A DNA stretch of 64,000 bases from Halichondria panicea. Its lineage: Eukaryota > Porifera > Demospongiae > Suberitida > Halichondriidae. The DNA lies in contig NC_087385.1 of NCBI RefSeq assembly GCF_963675165.1, positions 5,539,412 through 5,603,411 on the forward strand. The letters run 5' to 3'. Below, in pieces: positions 62,501-64,000 of this stretch (position 1 is the stretch's first letter; each line of letters begins with the position of its first letter). Under the pieces are notes generated by a model. It worked only from the letters and a program-made list of their open reading frames with translations. It was not told the DNA's origin and did no database searches. The translations under genes and the position numbers were made by a program.

Positions 62501-64000
62501 AGCAGTGGCTTGCAGAACGGCCCTTCTAACATTTCTTTTGTCAGCTCACTCTTGAAGCTCATGTTGTAGTCAAACTGCTCCTCACAGCACAGCTACAGGG
62601 TCAGGGTATTTTTGAGATCCAATTAAAAGACATAAATCCAGTACAATAAAACTGAGAGAACAACAGCAGAGTATAATCTTCGCATGACCACCCCCCCCCC
62701 CCCCCTAAAATCGTATTTAGTGCAAGATATAACAAAAGTGTTTGTGGGCTGCTGTTTTGTTTTGGCATTAACATTAAGCGGATCGAGCGCTACATGTCAG
62801 ATGTTTAACACAAAGTTGTAGTAGCTCCTTTCAACGACAGAAAAACTGTTTGTAATGCAATTTACATCCAATTAACATTCTTCAAATGCTATGTTTACTG
62901 TTACTACGGTGAAGTTGGCAAAGCAACAGAGAAAATTAGAAGCATTAAAGCATTATATCTTTGAGCTGTTTTCCAATCCAAAATCACTGATCTTTAAAGT
63001 GTATAACGTATGCATTTAAAAGTGTTGTTTTGCTTCCACTAATGACATGAAAACAAAACTATACGGAGGGGTGTAGTTCACGAATTAGCAATCCCAGAGA
63101 AATGCCATAAACAGAGGTAGCTTTCAATCAGCAATGTCAGTAAACACTCAAATTGCTATACCAGGTATACGCCATTAGGGGGAGGTGAAGTCACAACTGA
63201 TTAACACAGTGTAGGTTCCAAATGCAACTCACGCGGAACAGTTTGAGTCTGACTTGAGCTGACAGCTCATGGTAGGGAACAGCCTCACCGCAGAGCTCGT
63301 GACGTCTAGCGCACTGTGTAGAGGGGGTGTGGTTAAATATCTTAGCTTTGAGCTAATACCAACTAGACCGATATGGCCGGAACAGTAACAACATGAATGA
63401 GGATACCTCAGTGTTGTACAGTGTACATGAATAAATATGGTACATTAAGGTAGAACCTCGATTATCTGAGGTCAGACAACTGATAAGCGAATGGATAAGC
63501 TACGCCTACTTCTGTACGTGGTCCATTAGCACCCACTTAATTAATGTTATTATGCATGTGCATTTAATGAACGAGGTTGATGTAGAGAATTTTCCTAGTC
63601 GGATAATCGCCGGAGGTTCTACTGTATATTGCGCGGTAGTGTTTTGTGTGTGCGTGAGGGTCAAGTGTGAGGTACGTATGTTACCTTGACAGCAGAGCGC
63701 TGCCACTCGACCCGAGCCACTCTGTATGATGTGTTTAGAAGGCGCCAATGAATGAGAGCCAGTTGGCTTTCACCAGCTGGACACCCTGCATAGATATATG
63801 GTAGGGATCGTCAGTATAACAACTATCATTCAAATATTGATTTTTGGGCTTTTTTATAAACTCTTCCTGTGTACTCTTTTTAATACTTTTTAGGGTTTAT
63901 GAGGCTCACCTTGTTCAAAGAAGTTTTCTAAGCTGCTCAATGTGACCGGGGGAAGCTTCAATAGTGGACCAAATGTTTGGATAAAAATGTAGGCTTGAGC
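56600..64000 (-). CDS. RSF1: RSF1-like chromatin remodelling subunit (partial, C-terminal 531 residues)
   Basis: RSF1 partners the ISWI ATPase SNF2H/SMARCA5 in nucleosome assembly and spacing. Eleven exons are visible on the minus strand: 63910-64000 (open at the window edge), 63685-63785, 63233-63313, 62461-62592, 62073-62158, 60892-61039, 60724-60810, 60121-60225, 59679-59779, 58858-58897 and 56600-57223. They give 531 residues to a TAG stop. The DDT/WHIM-like part reads FGPLLKLPPVTLSSLENFFE, LCCEEQFDYNMSFKSEL, PLLGCDSSGQKHWLLKD and WVELSRSLEGLIKYITLLES. A PHD finger follows: GCIKCRKDNHSQMLLCDECD, CHTYCQYPRLWKVPKGKWSC and PICNE. Then come a coiled segment with QRTGLLVQNIIL and RRSRRSRKEINYAELND, both as in RSF1, and a Ser/Thr-rich tail. 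The long acidic middle of vertebrate RSF1 is nearly absent. A few N-terminal exons lie outside the window. Confidence 0.9.
57224..58857 (-). other. RSF1 last intron (1.6 kb)
   Basis: AT-rich intron with a CA tract at 58311-58334 and no recognisable gene. RSF1's other introns (58898-60120 and 61040-63232) also hold no other gene, apart from the inverted-repeat elements listed and a poly-C run at 62690-62705. Confidence 0.6.
61051..61249. mobile_element. Divergent TACCGT MITE next to an RSF1 acceptor
   Basis: Ends TACCGTACAGCTGGTAATTT and ACCGTTATATGGTA with TTTTCGT / ACGAAAAT inner arms. It resembles the elements at 17962 and 33612. It stops about 10 bp from the acceptor of RSF1 exon 60892-61039. 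Confidence 0.6.
63448..63624. mobile_element. Pogo/Tigger-like MITE with TA duplication
   Basis: 177 bp in an RSF1 intron, flanked by TA, with ends AGGTAGAACCTCGATTATC and GAGGTTCTACTG. Same family as 28131-28397. Confidence 0.75.

Overview
The window reads as animal nuclear DNA. It holds intron-rich genes with mostly short GT-AG introns, AT-rich intergenic DNA, many CA/GT microsatellites, minisatellites and small inverted-repeat elements. The gene set (beta-arrestin, an intronless SoxB-type gene, RSF1, a ZRSR2-like minor-spliceosome factor) is metazoan. The compact head-to-head and tail-to-tail gene packing next to a few very large introns, plus a clade Gap1-like RasGAP, suggests an early-branching animal, most likely a sponge (demosponge). 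That placement is inference; no species-level claim is made.

Layout, left to right. (1) 1-2112, minus: first exon of an unrecognised gene running off the left side. (2) 2335-4212, minus: AP-1 clathrin adaptor sigma subunit, complete in six exons. (3) 4392-5351, minus: a small uncharacterised cysteine-rich protein. (4) 5581-10141, plus: beta-arrestin, 16 exons, with a tRNA-Pro(AGG) in one intron. (5) 10355-12261, minus: a DHRS12-type short-chain dehydrogenase, 10 exons. (6) 12529-17358, minus: poly(ADP-ribose) glycohydrolase whose catalytic macrodomain is split by about 570 residues carrying repeated AKAP-like amphipathic helices. (7) 17357-21339, plus: ZRSR2-like U2AF35-related splicing factor; its start codon overlaps the predicted PARG start codon in one CATG. 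(8) 21609-23978, minus: MOSPD1-like MSP-domain membrane protein. (9) 24561-53102, plus: an IQGAP-related RasGAP without CH, WW or IQ regions, spread over 28.5 kb with introns up to about 6 kb. (10) 53756-54952, plus: SoxB-type HMG transcription factor, single exon with a TATA box. (11) 56600-64000, minus: RSF1-like chromatin remodelling subunit, running off the right edge.

The genes do not form a pathway. They are housekeeping, trafficking and signalling genes packed together: divergent pairs (uncharacterised/arrestin, PARG/ZRSR2, MOSPD1/RasGAP) and convergent pairs (arrestin/DHRS12, ZRSR2/MOSPD1, Sox/RSF1). Exon structures were built by hand by matching splice sites, reading-frame phase and remembered family sequence. 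The phases of all complete genes close without a frame break. The most unusual items are the PARG with AKAP-like repeats, the overlapping PARG/ZRSR2 starts, the minisatellite that copies a splice donor in ZRSR2, and the introns bounded by (GT)n and (CA)n.
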